Notes: a model not told the origin generated them from the letters alone. 43,063 nt of DNA from W0P28-013 sp963638355 (GCA_963638355.1 CAVHRT010000006.1:1-43063); one strand, 5' to 3'. Positions 24,885 through 33,721 are shown, counted from the stretch's first letter. Numbers and translations: made by a program.

Positions 24885-24916
24885 CAAAAGTAAGATTTTA
24901 TTTTGAAAACGGCAAA
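24885..24916 (-). promoter_or_regulatory. Promoter of the T9SS cargo gene
   Basis: Minus strand: TTTG (24913-24916), 20 bases, TACTTTTG (24885-24892), 23 bases upstream of the start codon. Confidence 0.8.
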
Positions 24917-24957
24917 AAGATAAAAATGGAAAGTGAAAAACGAACTGCAGCACGCAA

Positions 24958-25680
24958 TTACCGATGATGCTTAATCGACGGCACATTTTGACGGCTCAGC
25001 GCAGTCGGAACATCTACCGCCACCGCGCATTCGTTGCCATCGAAATCAAGATATTTCACGCTCAACTGCTTGACGCCACGCGTTGCAAGGTCGAGCGGCT
25101 GCAAATCGAACGACGCCACATCGCTCAACAGCGCCTTGGCATCGTCGCCATTCAAATGGTGGCACAGAGAAACCGTCAGCACCGAATCGCCCACCTCTAT
25201 CGCGGCTGCATTGCACGCCAAAGCATAGCGATGTTTGCGCAGACTCGAACCGTAATAATCGAACAAAACATTCAAATAGTGTCCCGAAATCCATGCCCAA
25301 ACTGGTTCAATCGCTTCAGTGCCAAGCGCTGCTATCTCATTTTCAGAATTGCAGATTTGCGCCTCAGCCTCGTAGACGAAATGAGCGTAAGTCAAGTTCA
25401 TATTGAAGGTGTAGCCCGTGCCAGTGGTCAAATACGAATACTCCACATAGCAACGATGTCCAATCAGCGAATCGGGGAAATTAACCGAAATCGATGGCCA
25501 ATAGGTTGTCGTCGAATCATCGTCGAGAAAATAAATACCACCCTGCTCGTTGCTCAGCGCAGTAACCACCATAGCCGAGTATTCATCTTCTTCAGTCGAT
25601 TTATCGGTGCAAGCGTCGAAACCAAACACCGTCAACGCAGCCGCGGCCATCAGCAAAAAATTCTTCGAAAAATGTATCAT
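24958..25680 (-). CDS. NigD-like lipoprotein
   Basis: Secreted lipoprotein of 240 aa. Signal peptide ends in a loose lipobox FDAC, Cys at residue 24, followed by the acidic tether TDKSTEEDE. The body resembles the two-domain NigD-like family of Bacteroidales (an N-terminal OB-like part with DDSTTTYWPS and a C-terminal beta domain). The function of this family is unknown. The ATG at 25680 is preferred over a TTG four codons earlier. It is upstream of, and in the same orientation as, the T9SS cargo gene, but that gene has its own promoter. Confidence 0.75.
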   Translation of the reverse strand: MIHFSKNFLLMAAAALTVFGFDACTDKSTEEDEYSAMVVTALSNEQGGIYFLDDDSTTTYWPSISVNFPDSLIGHRCYVEYSYLTTGTGYTFNMNLTYAHFVYEAEAQICNSENEIAALGTEAIEPVWAWISGHYLNVLFDYYGSSLRKHRYALACNAAAIEVGDSVLTVSLCHHLNGDDAKALLSDVASFDLQPLDLATRGVKQLSVKYLDFDGNECAVAVDVPTALSRQNVPSIKHHR

Positions 25681-25757
25681 TCTTTTGTGCAACTTCTGCT
25701 ATAAAGATGCAAAAATGGGTTAATTCGTTGCACGCCAACACAAAAATCGACAAAACG

Positions 25758-25770
25758 ATACACCATATTA
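25758..25770. repeat. ATACACCATATTA intergenic motif, copy 2
   Basis: The 13-mer ATACACCATATTA also occurs at 30164-30176, and ATACACCATATAT at 7408-7420. Here it lies between the expected -33 and -7 positions of the methyltransferase promoter. Confidence 0.5.
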
Positions 25771-25781
25771 AATAAAATAAC

Positions 25782-25789
25782 TACCTTTG
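25782..25789 (+). promoter_or_regulatory. -7 element for the leader ORF and methyltransferase
   Basis: TACCTTTG, a consensus -7 element; the -33 position has no TTTG. The predicted mRNA starts near 25796 and contains hairpins GTTGCA/TGCAAC (25793-25816 region) and GGACGATT/AATCGTCC (25833-25862 region). Confidence 0.55.
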
Positions 25790-25818
25790 CAAGTTGCATA
25801 GCACATAGCCGTGCAACC

Positions 25819-25878
25819 ATGAAAAACACACGCGGACGATTCTTTTTCTTCAGAAATCGTCCAGAAATAGGAAAGTAA
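25819..25878 (+). CDS. 19-residue leader peptide coupled to the methyltransferase
   Basis: Short ORF encoding MKNTRGRFFFFRNRPEIGK. It begins about 23 bases after the predicted transcription start, and its TAA overlaps the ATG of the methyltransferase by one base (TAATG). Four consecutive Phe codons lie between the arms of a GGACGATT/AATCGTCC hairpin. The arrangement resembles amino-acid attenuator leader peptides or a translational coupler. No homologue is recalled; coding status is inferred from position, start/stop overlap and structure. Confidence 0.45.
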   Translation: MKNTRGRFFFFRNRPEIGK

Positions 25879-26675
25879 TGAGTAGAAATTACCGATCTAC
25901 CCTGCACCAAATCAAGGCGCGAGCCGCCTATTTGCGTCATGCACACCGTCGAGGCGGTTTTGGCATTCATTCGCCGTACATCTTCCGCTGGCTCAACAGC
26001 GTGCTCTACGAAAAAACGCCATTCTACGCCTACGAGCATCTGCGGTCGCTACGTCGGTCGCTGCAAACGGACAAAACGCCCATCAGCCTACATGGCTTTG
26101 GCACTGCCACACGCGCCCGCATCACGCAAGTGAAAAACATCGCTCGTACCGCCACAGCACGGCAAAAACATGCCGAACTGCTCTTTCGAATAGTGAACGA
26201 CAGCCACGCGAAAAACATTCTAGAACTCGGCACAAACCTCGGTCTCACCACACTGCATCTGGCCAAAGCCAACAAGCAAGCGCACGTCATCACGCTCGAA
26301 GGCGAACCCGCACTCTGCCAATTTGCGCAATCGCTTTTCCGCCGCGAAAATGCGCTCAACATTCAGCACCTCTGCGGCGATATCGACCAGACTTTGCCCA
26401 CCGCACTGAGCAACATGCCGCGCCTCGATCTCGTATTTTTCGACGCCAACCACACCTACGATGCCACCATGCGCTACCTGCACCAATGTCTGCCGCACGC
26501 ACACGATCACAGCATTTTCATTTTCGACGACATTCACCGCTCCGAAGGCATGGAGCGCGCTTGGAACGAGATAAAAACCATACCACAAATTCGCGTAACA
26601 GTCGACATTTTCCAAATGGGCATCGCATTTTTCAACACCGATTTGCAAAAAGAAAACTACGTCGTAGCAAATTGA
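25878..26675 (+). CDS. Class I SAM-dependent methyltransferase
   Basis: Rossmann-fold methyltransferase, 265 aa, cytosolic. Motif I is ILELGTNLG (114-122), the motif II acidic residue is E141 at the end of a strand (VITLEGEP), and the motif IV region DLVFFDANHTYD (184-195) resembles O-methyltransferase-like (MTF24) proteins. The basic N-terminus with GGFGIHSPYIFRW is characteristic of a Bacteroidota-specific group whose substrate is unknown. Its ATG overlaps the stop of a 19-codon upstream ORF, so translation is probably coupled to it. Confidence 0.9.
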   Translation: MSRNYRSTLHQIKARAAYLRHAHRRGGFGIHSPYIFRWLNSVLYEKTPFYAYEHLRSLRRSLQTDKTPISLHGFGTATRARITQVKNIARTATARQKHAELLFRIVNDSHAKNILELGTNLGLTTLHLAKANKQAHVITLEGEPALCQFAQSLFRRENALNIQHLCGDIDQTLPTALSNMPRLDLVFFDANHTYDATMRYLHQCLPHAHDHSIFIFDDIHRSEGMERAWNEIKTIPQIRVTVDIFQMGIAFFNTDLQKENYVVAN

Positions 26676-26703
26676 TAATTGACAATTGATAATTGATAAT
26701 TAG
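26672..26703. repeat. TTGATAATT tandem repeat
   Basis: Four degenerate units (TTGATAATT, GACAATTG, ATAATTG, ATAATTAG) start inside the methyltransferase stop codon and run into the gap before the adenosyltransferase gene. Confidence 0.65.
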
Positions 26704-26714
26704 ACAGTTAGCGA

Positions 26715-26792
26715 ACTTTACACACTTTCCCACTTTACACACTTTTCACTTTACAGACTTTATAAACTTTCCACTTTATAAACTTTCCACTC
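26715..26792. repeat. ACTTTACAC/ACTTTATAAACTTTCC tandem repeat
   Basis: About eight degenerate units with a 9-10 base period fill the gap and stop two bases before the ATG at 26795. Related to 14445-14480 upstream of lpxA. Confidence 0.7.
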
Positions 26793-26794
26793 GC

Positions 26795-27337
26795 ATGATC
26801 TACACAAAAACAGGCGACAACGGCACCACCTCGCTCGTTGGCGGCAAACGCGTGCCCAAAACCAACGTGCGGCTACAAGCCTACGGCACAGTGGACGAGC
26901 TGAACTCGTTTCTCGGACTTTTGAAAGCAAAAATCCGCCCCGAACAACGCCAAATATTGCACGATATACAAAACACACTGCTTGCCATCGGAGCAAATCT
27001 TGCCACCGACACCACATGCACACCGCTGCACGAATCTGCCAAAATTTCGGAGCAAAAAACGACGGAACTCGAGCAAAAAATTGACGAAATGAACGCCAAA
27101 TTGCCAAAATTAACAAACTTTATTATTTATGGCGACGACGAAATTTCGGCCCTTTGCCATGTGTGCCGCGCCATTGCACGACGTGCCGAAAGATGCATCT
27201 TAGAAGTTGATAATCAGCAAGTTATAGACACAGAAGTAAAAAAATTTATGAACCGTTTGTCCGATTTTCTTTTCGTCTTTGCACGACTTTTGGCAGCCGA
27301 AAATTCATCGAACGAAAAATTTTGGGCAAAAAATTGA
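26795..27337 (+). CDS. Cob(I)yrinic acid a,c-diamide adenosyltransferase, PduO type
   Basis: Transfers the adenosyl group of ATP to Co(I) corrinoid to make coenzyme B12. The N-terminal ATP-binding motif YTKTGDNGTTSL is followed by R-V-K and AYGTVDELNSFLG. The C-terminal RAIARRAER and FMNRLSDFLFVFARL motifs are diagnostic. 180 aa from ATG 26795, normal length; a reading frame extending upstream consists only of translated repeat and is rejected. No other corrinoid genes are nearby. Confidence 0.93.
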   Translation: MIYTKTGDNGTTSLVGGKRVPKTNVRLQAYGTVDELNSFLGLLKAKIRPEQRQILHDIQNTLLAIGANLATDTTCTPLHESAKISEQKTTELEQKIDEMNAKLPKLTNFIIYGDDEISALCHVCRAIARRAERCILEVDNQQVIDTEVKKFMNRLSDFLFVFARLLAAENSSNEKFWAKN

Positions 27338-27363
27338 TAATGATAAAAAAATCACTATCTTTG
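27333..27363 (+). promoter_or_regulatory. Promoter of the DUF2795 gene
   Basis: ATTG (27333-27336), 19 bases, TATCTTTG (27356-27363). The -33 element differs from TTTG at one base. Confidence 0.55.
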
Positions 27364-27426
27364 CAAGTTGAAAACTGATAGTTAGGCAGTTTTGTAAAGG
27401 AACAACAATTTTTATCGTTTATCGCC

Positions 27427-27648
27427 ATGTATTGGACTTTGGAACTAGCGTCGAAACTTGAAGATGCGCCTTGGCCAGCCACCAAAGACGAGCTCATTGA
27501 CTATGCAATGCGTTCGGGTGCGCCATTGGAAGTCATCGAAAACCTGCAAGAAATTGAAGACGAAGGCGATGTTTACGAGAGCATTGAGGACATTTGGCCC
27601 GATTACCCTAGCAAAGAAGACTTTTTCTTCAACGAAGAGGAGTACTAA
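27427..27648 (+). CDS. DUF2795 family small acidic protein
   Basis: 73 aa, acidic, no signal peptide. The sequence MYWTLELASKLEDAPWPATK (1-20) and DYAMRSGAP-EVIENLQEI follows the DUF2795 pattern, well conserved in Bacteroidota, with a Glu/Asp-rich tail (DIWPDYPSKEDFFFNEEEY). The function is unknown. It stands alone between the adenosyltransferase and the T9SS cluster. Confidence 0.85.
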   Translation: MYWTLELASKLEDAPWPATKDELIDYAMRSGAPLEVIENLQEIEDEGDVYESIEDIWPDYPSKEDFFFNEEEY

Positions 27649-27716
27649 CAAGTTTTTGACGAAAAAAAACAAAAAAGGTAGACCGAGCACGCAATTTTTC
27701 ACAACGTTTTCAGTTA

Positions 27717-27724
27717 TAATTTTG
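27717..27724 (+). promoter_or_regulatory. -7 element upstream of porP
   Basis: TAATTTTG, 45 bases before the porP GTG; the T-rich stretch at 27695-27699 may serve as a poor -33 element. Confidence 0.45.
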
Positions 27725-27768
27725 AGGTGTAGTCCGTTGCACCGCTCAAAACATGGACAAAACTATTT

Positions 27769-28731
27769 GTGAAAACGCAAAAAAAATACAAACTAAGGCT
27801 CTACCTAACGATTATTTTCTGCACAGTAGCATGTTCCGTGGCTCACGCACAATTCGATGCGCAACTCACACAGTACATCTACAACAGAACAGTAATAAAC
27901 CCCGCTGTTGTTGGCGAACAGCAGATGGTGCAGATATCGGCTCTGCAGCGTTTACAGTGGATTAGCATCGACAACGCACCACGAACGACTTTCGTCTCGG
28001 TGCATTCGCCAGTGAAAATTGGCAAAACAAAGCACGGCGTTGGCGTTCAGTTTGTAAACGACATTTTTGGCATCTTTTCCAACCAACAAATCAACTTGCA
28101 ATATGCATACAAGTTGAAGTTGGGCGATGGCGTTCTGAGCATCGGTGCAAACATCGGCGTATCGAATGTGAAAGTGAAAGGCGATAGCGTGAAACTGGTC
28201 GAAAGCGACTACCACGTGAAAGACGACGACGCAGTGCCAACGAGCGAAGTCTCGGGCGTAACATTCGACTGCGGATTGGGCATATCCTACTCCACCGAAC
28301 GCTGGCACGTTGGCATTTCGGCGCTACATCTGCCCGAATTGAACATTGCACTTGGCTCGCTCGATGGTTTTCACATGACGCGGCTCTACACCGCATCGGG
28401 AAGTTACAATTTCAAGCTGAAAAATCCCGACTACGCCATCAAAACCTCGGCAGCAGTCATCACCGACTTTGTGAGTTGGAACCCGAGCATCACAGCACTG
28501 CTCGACTATAAAGGAAAATATTGGGGAGGCCTCGGCGGACGGCTCGACGCCATCTCGTTTCTCCTCGGAATAAAAGTGCTGAACGGACTAGTCGTTGGTT
28601 ACGCCTACGACCTGCCAGTAAACAAGATAATCACCGCAAGCCACGGTTCGCACGAAATCTATTTGGCGTACGAATTCGGACTCGGATTGAATAAAAAAGG
28701 AAATAAACATAAAAGCGTAAGAATACTCTAA
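27769..28731 (+). CDS. porP: Type IX secretion outer-membrane protein PorP/SprF family
   Basis: Outer-membrane beta-barrel protein of the T9SS; SprF/PorP homologues help deliver cargo or anchor the complex. 320 aa. Signal peptide at 1-28 (basic start, LYLTIIFCTVACSVAHAQ). FDAQLTQYIYNRTVINPAVVGE is the typical PorP_SprF N-terminus. The start is GTG: no in-frame ATG precedes the signal sequence, and an ATG at 27753 is in another frame. First gene of the porP-gldKLMN order known from Porphyromonas gingivalis. Confidence 0.95.
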   Translation: MKTQKKYKLRLYLTIIFCTVACSVAHAQFDAQLTQYIYNRTVINPAVVGEQQMVQISALQRLQWISIDNAPRTTFVSVHSPVKIGKTKHGVGVQFVNDIFGIFSNQQINLQYAYKLKLGDGVLSIGANIGVSNVKVKGDSVKLVESDYHVKDDDAVPTSEVSGVTFDCGLGISYSTERWHVGISALHLPELNIALGSLDGFHMTRLYTASGSYNFKLKNPDYAIKTSAAVITDFVSWNPSITALLDYKGKYWGGLGGRLDAISFLLGIKVLNGLVVGYAYDLPVNKIITASHGSHEIYLAYEFGLGLNKKGNKHKSVRIL

Positions 28732-28763
28732 ACGCTTAAAGATACTCTAAAATTGAGCATACT

Positions 28764-30164
28764 ATGAGAAAAAAATCGTTCGTCATCGTAGCCATAGCGG
28801 CAATCACGCTATTGGCAGGCTGCTCCAAAGCCCCGAAAGGCTTCTTGGCAGGCGTTTACGGCAAATCGAAACCAGAAACCACGCCCTATGGCATGGTGTT
28901 CATTCCTCGCGGCTCGTTTACCATGGGTCCAAACGACCAATCGGCCACTTGGGGAATGCAACCCAAACAGGCTGTGAAGTCAATCGACGCCTTCTGGATG
29001 GACGAAACCGAAATCACCAACGGCGAATACCGCCAGTTTGTAAACTACGTGATCGACTCGCTGGCATTGCTGAAACTGCGCGCTATAGACGATGAGACCG
29101 AAGCCGCCAAATACTACACCACATACAAAGTGTACAAGCAGGAAGATCCCGACACCATAATCAACTGGAAAGCAAAAATTCCATGGAATGTGAAATGGAA
29201 AGAGGATGACGAATTGAACGAAGCAAAATATAGCGCAATACAAGAGATGTATTTCTATGGTGAAGAACAAACCATTGGAAGGCAAATCAACACACACATT
29301 CTGAACTACTCGTACAAGTGGGTCGACTACAACCAAGCCGCCCTGCCAGGCAACGAGTTTAACCCCTACACAGGCAGTTACAATCCCAAAGCCAAAGTGC
29401 GCATCGATAGCGCATTCATGCGCGGCAACGCCATTGTCGACACGGTGATTGTGAAACCTCTGCGCCACCGCAGCGACCTCGTTTGCAGCAAAATCATCAA
29501 CATCTATCCCGACACTATGTGCTGGATGCGCGAATACACCTACAGTTTCAACGAACCAGCCATGCACAACTACTTCTCGCACCCGAGCAACGGCAAATAT
29601 CCAGTAGTTGGTGTATCATGGGATCAAGCCGTGGCATTCTGCCATTGGCGCAACAAACTCTACGAATCGGTTCCTGGACTTCCAAAAACACACGAATTCC
29701 GTCTGCCAACTGAGGCTGAATGGGAATATGCAGCACGCGGCGGACGCCATTTGGCAATGTATCCTTGGGGCGGTCCATACATTCGCGATGCAAAAGGTTG
29801 CTTCATGGCCAACTTTAAGCCAACACGCGGCAACTACACCGAAGATGGCTATCTGATTCCTTGCCAAGTAGGCTCGTTCGACCCGAACGACTACGGACTG
29901 TTCGACATGGCAGGCAATGTTTCGGAATGGACAGCCGACACCTACGACCCAACCGCAGCCACATTCACACACGATATGAACTCGGCTTACAACTATCATT
30001 CTAAAATGAACGACCCCAAAATTATGAAACGCAAAGTCATTCGCGGTGGTTCGTGGAAAGATGTAGGTGCATTCCTGCAGTGTGGCGCTCGCGACTTCGA
30101 ATATCAAACCAAACGTAGCCCAGCCATCGGCTTCCGTTGCGTAAGAAGTTACATCGGCGAATAA
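28764..30164 (+). CDS. gldK: Type IX secretion lipoprotein GldK/PorK
   Basis: Outer-membrane-anchored lipoprotein that forms the periplasmic ring with GldN/PorN. Lipobox LLAGC, Cys at residue 20. The rest is an FGE-sulfatase (SUMF1-like) fold: GMVFIPRGSFTMGPNDQS near residues 43-60, MDETEITNGEYRQFV, LPTEAEWEYAARGG and the C-terminal RGGSWKD...GFRCVRS. 466 aa, typical. 32 bases after porP. Confidence 0.96.
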   Translation: MRKKSFVIVAIAAITLLAGCSKAPKGFLAGVYGKSKPETTPYGMVFIPRGSFTMGPNDQSATWGMQPKQAVKSIDAFWMDETEITNGEYRQFVNYVIDSLALLKLRAIDDETEAAKYYTTYKVYKQEDPDTIINWKAKIPWNVKWKEDDELNEAKYSAIQEMYFYGEEQTIGRQINTHILNYSYKWVDYNQAALPGNEFNPYTGSYNPKAKVRIDSAFMRGNAIVDTVIVKPLRHRSDLVCSKIINIYPDTMCWMREYTYSFNEPAMHNYFSHPSNGKYPVVGVSWDQAVAFCHWRNKLYESVPGLPKTHEFRLPTEAEWEYAARGGRHLAMYPWGGPYIRDAKGCFMANFKPTRGNYTEDGYLIPCQVGSFDPNDYGLFDMAGNVSEWTADTYDPTAATFTHDMNSAYNYHSKMNDPKIMKRKVIRGGSWKDVGAFLQCGARDFEYQTKRSPAIGFRCVRSYIGE

Positions 30165-30176
30165 TACACCATATTA
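30164..30176. repeat. ATACACCATATTA intergenic motif, copy 3
   Basis: Begins at the last base of the gldK stop codon, in the 74-base gldK-gldL gap. Confidence 0.5.
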
Positions 30177-30238
30177 TATAATTGGGAATTTTACAAAAAA
30201 AATAAATAGGCAATAACCAAAAAAAATCAAAAAAAATT

Positions 30239-31135
30239 ATGGCAGCAAAGAAACGCTCGGCTTTCATGGAATGGTATGTTAGCCCGAAAGGAAAAAAAGT
30301 AGTTGGATGTGTTTACTCCATCGGTGCAGCGGTCGTTATTATCGGCGCATTGTTCAAAATTTTGCACTGGCCAGGTGCTAGTGTCGTGCTGATGATTGGT
30401 ATGTTCACCGAGGCATTGTTGTTCACCATCGGTACTCTCGACGATCCACACCCAGATTTGCACTGGAATCACATTTTCCCAGCTCTTACACAAGAAGAGG
30501 CCGATCCACTCTACAACCACCTTGGAGCAGGCGTAGGCGGTGGTGCAGCAGTTGCTGGCAATGCCACTGCAGCACAATCAGCTAACAACGCTGGCGTAGT
30601 CAATCCGCTGAAAGACGAAGATGTAAAAGCCGTTCAAGAAGGATTGAAGAGCATTAGCGACGCTGCCAAACAGATGGCTGGCATTGCAAAAGCCGCTAGC
30701 CTGACCGACACATTTGCACAAAACATGGAACTGGCTGGCAACGCTGCCGCTGAATTCGCAGCAAAACAGCAGAATCTCGATGCTGCATCGCAAGCATTGT
30801 TGGCTTCGTACAACGGCATTGCACAAAACATGACCACCGTGCAAACCGCCACCACACAATATGTGGAGAAAGCTGACGCAATCAACAAAAACCTTGGCGC
30901 GATCAACTCGGTTTACGAACTGCAACTGAAAAATGTTCAAAGTCAAGCCGAAGTGGTTGAAAAACAGACCGCAAACATTGCAGCCGTTGGTGGTGATATC
31001 GACAAAGTACAAAAAGCCATGCAAGCAAGTGCAAACGACATGGCAAAATACCAAGACGAAACAGCCAAATTGGCACAAAAAGTTGTTGATTTGAACGCCA
31101 TCTATGGCAATATGCTCAACGCTATCAACGCTTAA
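30239..31135 (+). CDS. gldL: Type IX secretion motor protein GldL/PorL
   Basis: Inner-membrane component of the GldL5-GldM2 proton-driven motor. Two transmembrane helices: about residues 21-40 and 47-66, with the short loop LHWPGAS. The intramembrane Glu in helix 2 is E58 (GMFTEALL), the likely proton-path residue. The long cytoplasmic C-terminal region is Ala/Gln-rich and predicted helical. 298 aa, close to PorL of P. gingivalis. 45 bases before gldM. Confidence 0.95.
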   Translation: MAAKKRSAFMEWYVSPKGKKVVGCVYSIGAAVVIIGALFKILHWPGASVVLMIGMFTEALLFTIGTLDDPHPDLHWNHIFPALTQEEADPLYNHLGAGVGGGAAVAGNATAAQSANNAGVVNPLKDEDVKAVQEGLKSISDAAKQMAGIAKAASLTDTFAQNMELAGNAAAEFAAKQQNLDAASQALLASYNGIAQNMTTVQTATTQYVEKADAINKNLGAINSVYELQLKNVQSQAEVVEKQTANIAAVGGDIDKVQKAMQASANDMAKYQDETAKLAQKVVDLNAIYGNMLNAINA

Positions 31136-31180
31136 AAAGCAGTAGCATTTTTATTAGAACACACCTAAAAACGAAAACGA

Positions 31181-32779
31181 ATGAGTGGTGCTACTAACTG
31201 TCCGGAAACCCCGAGACAAAAGATGATAGGCATGATGTACTTGGTGCTGACCGCCATGTTGGCACTGAATGTATCGGCCGATATTTTGAACGGCTTTTTG
31301 ATGGTCGACAACAGTTTGATAAACAACATCAACACTGGTCTGACGCAGAAAAATGCCCTCTACGACGACATGCAATACCTGTACGAGCAGAACCCTGCAA
31401 AAGTGGGCGAATGGCTCGAAAAGGCTAACCTCACCAAACAAAAGAGCGACAGCCTCATCGCCTTCATTCACCAAGCCAAAGCCGACTTGATGATGACCGC
31501 TGATAAAGTGGAAATCGCTCCCGACACGGTGAACCGACACAAACTGACCACAAAAGACAATACTGACATCGCCAGCAACTATTTCATAGGCGGCGATGAA
31601 GTAAATGGTTCTGAAAAAGGTCAGCAATTCAAAAGAATGCTCGAAGAGTATCGCCACTTTGTAGAGCAGATGTTTGGCGACGACAGCACATCGCACAAAA
31701 TCTACGAACAGCGTTTCTCTACCGAGCCTGCCATGAACTCACACGGAACAGAATTGGTGCCTTGGCTCAATGCACAATTCGAGTCGATGCCAATCATTGC
31801 CGTAACGACGCAGCTTTCGAAATACGAAAACGATGTGCAGACTACCGAACAGGAGTTGCTCAGTTATTTCAAGAGCCAAACCGACGCAGGCGACTTCCGC
31901 GTGAACAAGATCGAGGCGTTTGTAATTCCTGCATCGAAACACGTGATGCAAGGCGGACAATACAAGGCGCAGATTGTGCTTTCGGCCGTCGACTCGACCA
32001 AAGTGCCTGAATACTACATCGGTAGCAACAAACTTTCGAGCGGCACCTACACCGCAAGTTGCAACAGCGTAGGCACATTCCCATTCTCGGGTAAAATTGT
32101 GCTGAAAGGCAACGATGGCGTGCCTCGCGAATATCCTTTCAAAGACGAATACACCGTAGGTGAGCCTTCGGCAACCATCGCCAACGAGGACATGAACGTG
32201 GTTTATAAAGGCTTCAACAACCGTTTGAAAATTTCGGTTCCGGGCGTGAGCGATTCGAAAGTGCGCGTCGATGTTACGGGCGCAACACTCACCAAGAGCG
32301 GCTCGATATACATCTGCAAACCGACGAGCAATGCCGATGTGAAAATCAATGTATCGGCCGATGTCGATGGCAAATTCGTGTCGATGGGTAGCACTAGTTT
32401 CCGTGTAAAAGCCCTGCCCGATCCAGCACCATTCTTGCAATACACCGACGACAACAACAACGTTGTGCTTTACAACCCGAACATCGATGGTTACAAGAAG
32501 GCACCGAACAAAAAGCAACTGCTTGCATCTAAGTTCGTGGCGCAATATGCCGATGGACTGTTGAAAGCCAACTTTAAGATTGCCGATTTCGAAATGGTTG
32601 CAACCGTGCGCGGTGGTAACACCACGAAAGGTTCACCAAACAACGAGTTCAGTGCAGACCAGTTGAACCTGATTAAAGCGCTGAAACCAGGTCAGGAGAT
32701 ATTCTTCAAAAACATTCGATGCACTGGTGATAAGACCACAATTCTGTCGTATCCACCAATTGCAATCCCTGCTAAATAA
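31181..32779 (+). CDS. gldM: Type IX secretion motor protein GldM/PorM
   Basis: Inner-membrane protein with one N-terminal helix (about 15-35) and a long periplasmic shaft of four domains that reaches the GldK/GldN ring. The PRQKMIGMMYLVLTAMLALN segment holds R12, equivalent to the conserved Arg near the N-terminus of GldM that pairs with the GldL Glu. 532 aa, normal length. Same operon as gldL and gldN. Confidence 0.96.
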   Translation: MSGATNCPETPRQKMIGMMYLVLTAMLALNVSADILNGFLMVDNSLINNINTGLTQKNALYDDMQYLYEQNPAKVGEWLEKANLTKQKSDSLIAFIHQAKADLMMTADKVEIAPDTVNRHKLTTKDNTDIASNYFIGGDEVNGSEKGQQFKRMLEEYRHFVEQMFGDDSTSHKIYEQRFSTEPAMNSHGTELVPWLNAQFESMPIIAVTTQLSKYENDVQTTEQELLSYFKSQTDAGDFRVNKIEAFVIPASKHVMQGGQYKAQIVLSAVDSTKVPEYYIGSNKLSSGTYTASCNSVGTFPFSGKIVLKGNDGVPREYPFKDEYTVGEPSATIANEDMNVVYKGFNNRLKISVPGVSDSKVRVDVTGATLTKSGSIYICKPTSNADVKINVSADVDGKFVSMGSTSFRVKALPDPAPFLQYTDDNNNVVLYNPNIDGYKKAPNKKQLLASKFVAQYADGLLKANFKIADFEMVATVRGGNTTKGSPNNEFSADQLNLIKALKPGQEIFFKNIRCTGDKTTILSYPPIAIPAK

Positions 32780-32818
32780 CGAGAAAAGCAGATTTTCAAA
32801 ACTGAAAATTTTAGAAAC

Positions 32819-33721
32819 ATGAACAAGCACTTTTTTGCAACAGCAGTGACCGTACTTTTGAGTTCGGTAGGCAGCCTTTTCGCACAGTGGCCAGGTGAAA
32901 TTGACAGCACCAGCTACCTGTTCGATGCCGATGGTTCGTTCACACGCGTGTCGGTCGACATCGAAGATGTGAAATCGAAAATCATCACTGTAAATCCGCT
33001 GATAGACGATGTGATGTGGCGCAAAACGGTGATTCGTGCCATCGACTTGCGCGAACGCCAAAATTGGTCGCTCTACTACCCTTACGAGAACATCGACTCG
33101 CTGTCGCAGAAAAACCTGTTTGCCATCATTTTCAAAGCGTTGCTTCAGGGCGATGTGAAGGGTTATCTGCAACCAGCCGATAAGTTGACGCCTCCACCAT
33201 TCACGCAAAAATACGAGTTCGACATTCAAAAAGACCTTGTTGAGCGTCTGTTTGGCGACAGCGAAGACTATCAGGACGACTACAAGAAGATTGAGTTCAT
33301 CACGCAAGGTATCGTGAAATACTACATTCAAGAGACTTGGTATTTCGACAAGCACAGCTCGACGATGGGCAGCAAAATTCTGTCGATTGCGCCAGTTTAC
33401 AATCGTGAGTACAACACCACATTCGACCCAGCAGGCGAGGTGGACGAAGGTACCATGTGCTGGATTCCGTTCGAGCGCATTCGTCCCTATCTGCAAATGG
33501 AATTCATGAAGACCACGGGACGCAACGTGAACCCAATCACCGATTTCGACAACTTCTTCGTAAGCCGTCAGTTCGATAGTTACATCATAAAAGACTATGA
33601 TGTGCGCGGAACACTGCTCGATGACCCGAACAAATATCCCGATCCCTACAAAATACGCCAAGAACAAGAACGCATAGAGAGCGAGATTTTGAATGCTGAA
33701 CAAGATTTGTGGCACTATTAA
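32819..33721 (+). CDS. gldN: Type IX secretion protein GldN/PorN
   Basis: Periplasmic ring component, partner of GldK. Signal peptide at 1-22 (ending SLFAQ). The body carries typical GldN motifs such as WPGEIDSTSYLF, VMWRKTVIRAIDLRERQN, and FVSRQFDSYIIKDYDVRG near the C-terminus. 300 aa. Last gene of the T9SS cluster, followed by a terminator. Confidence 0.95.
   Translation: MNKHFFATAVTVLLSSVGSLFAQWPGEIDSTSYLFDADGSFTRVSVDIEDVKSKIITVNPLIDDVMWRKTVIRAIDLRERQNWSLYYPYENIDSLSQKNLFAIIFKALLQGDVKGYLQPADKLTPPPFTQKYEFDIQKDLVERLFGDSEDYQDDYKKIEFITQGIVKYYIQETWYFDKHSSTMGSKILSIAPVYNREYNTTFDPAGEVDEGTMCWIPFERIRPYLQMEFMKTTGRNVNPITDFDNFFVSRQFDSYIIKDYDVRGTLLDDPNKYPDPYKIRQEQERIESEILNAEQDLWHY

Noticed and set aside
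26672..26792. Possible CRISPR array
   Set aside because: The units are 8-10 bases and degenerate, without spacers or cas genes.
26693..26794. Upstream extension of the adenosyltransferase
   Set aside because: The added residues are translated tandem repeat; the family motif begins right after the ATG at 26795.
27753..27965. ATG-initiated frame overlapping the porP start
   Set aside because: It gives a protein without signal peptide or domain, while the GTG frame gives a complete PorP.
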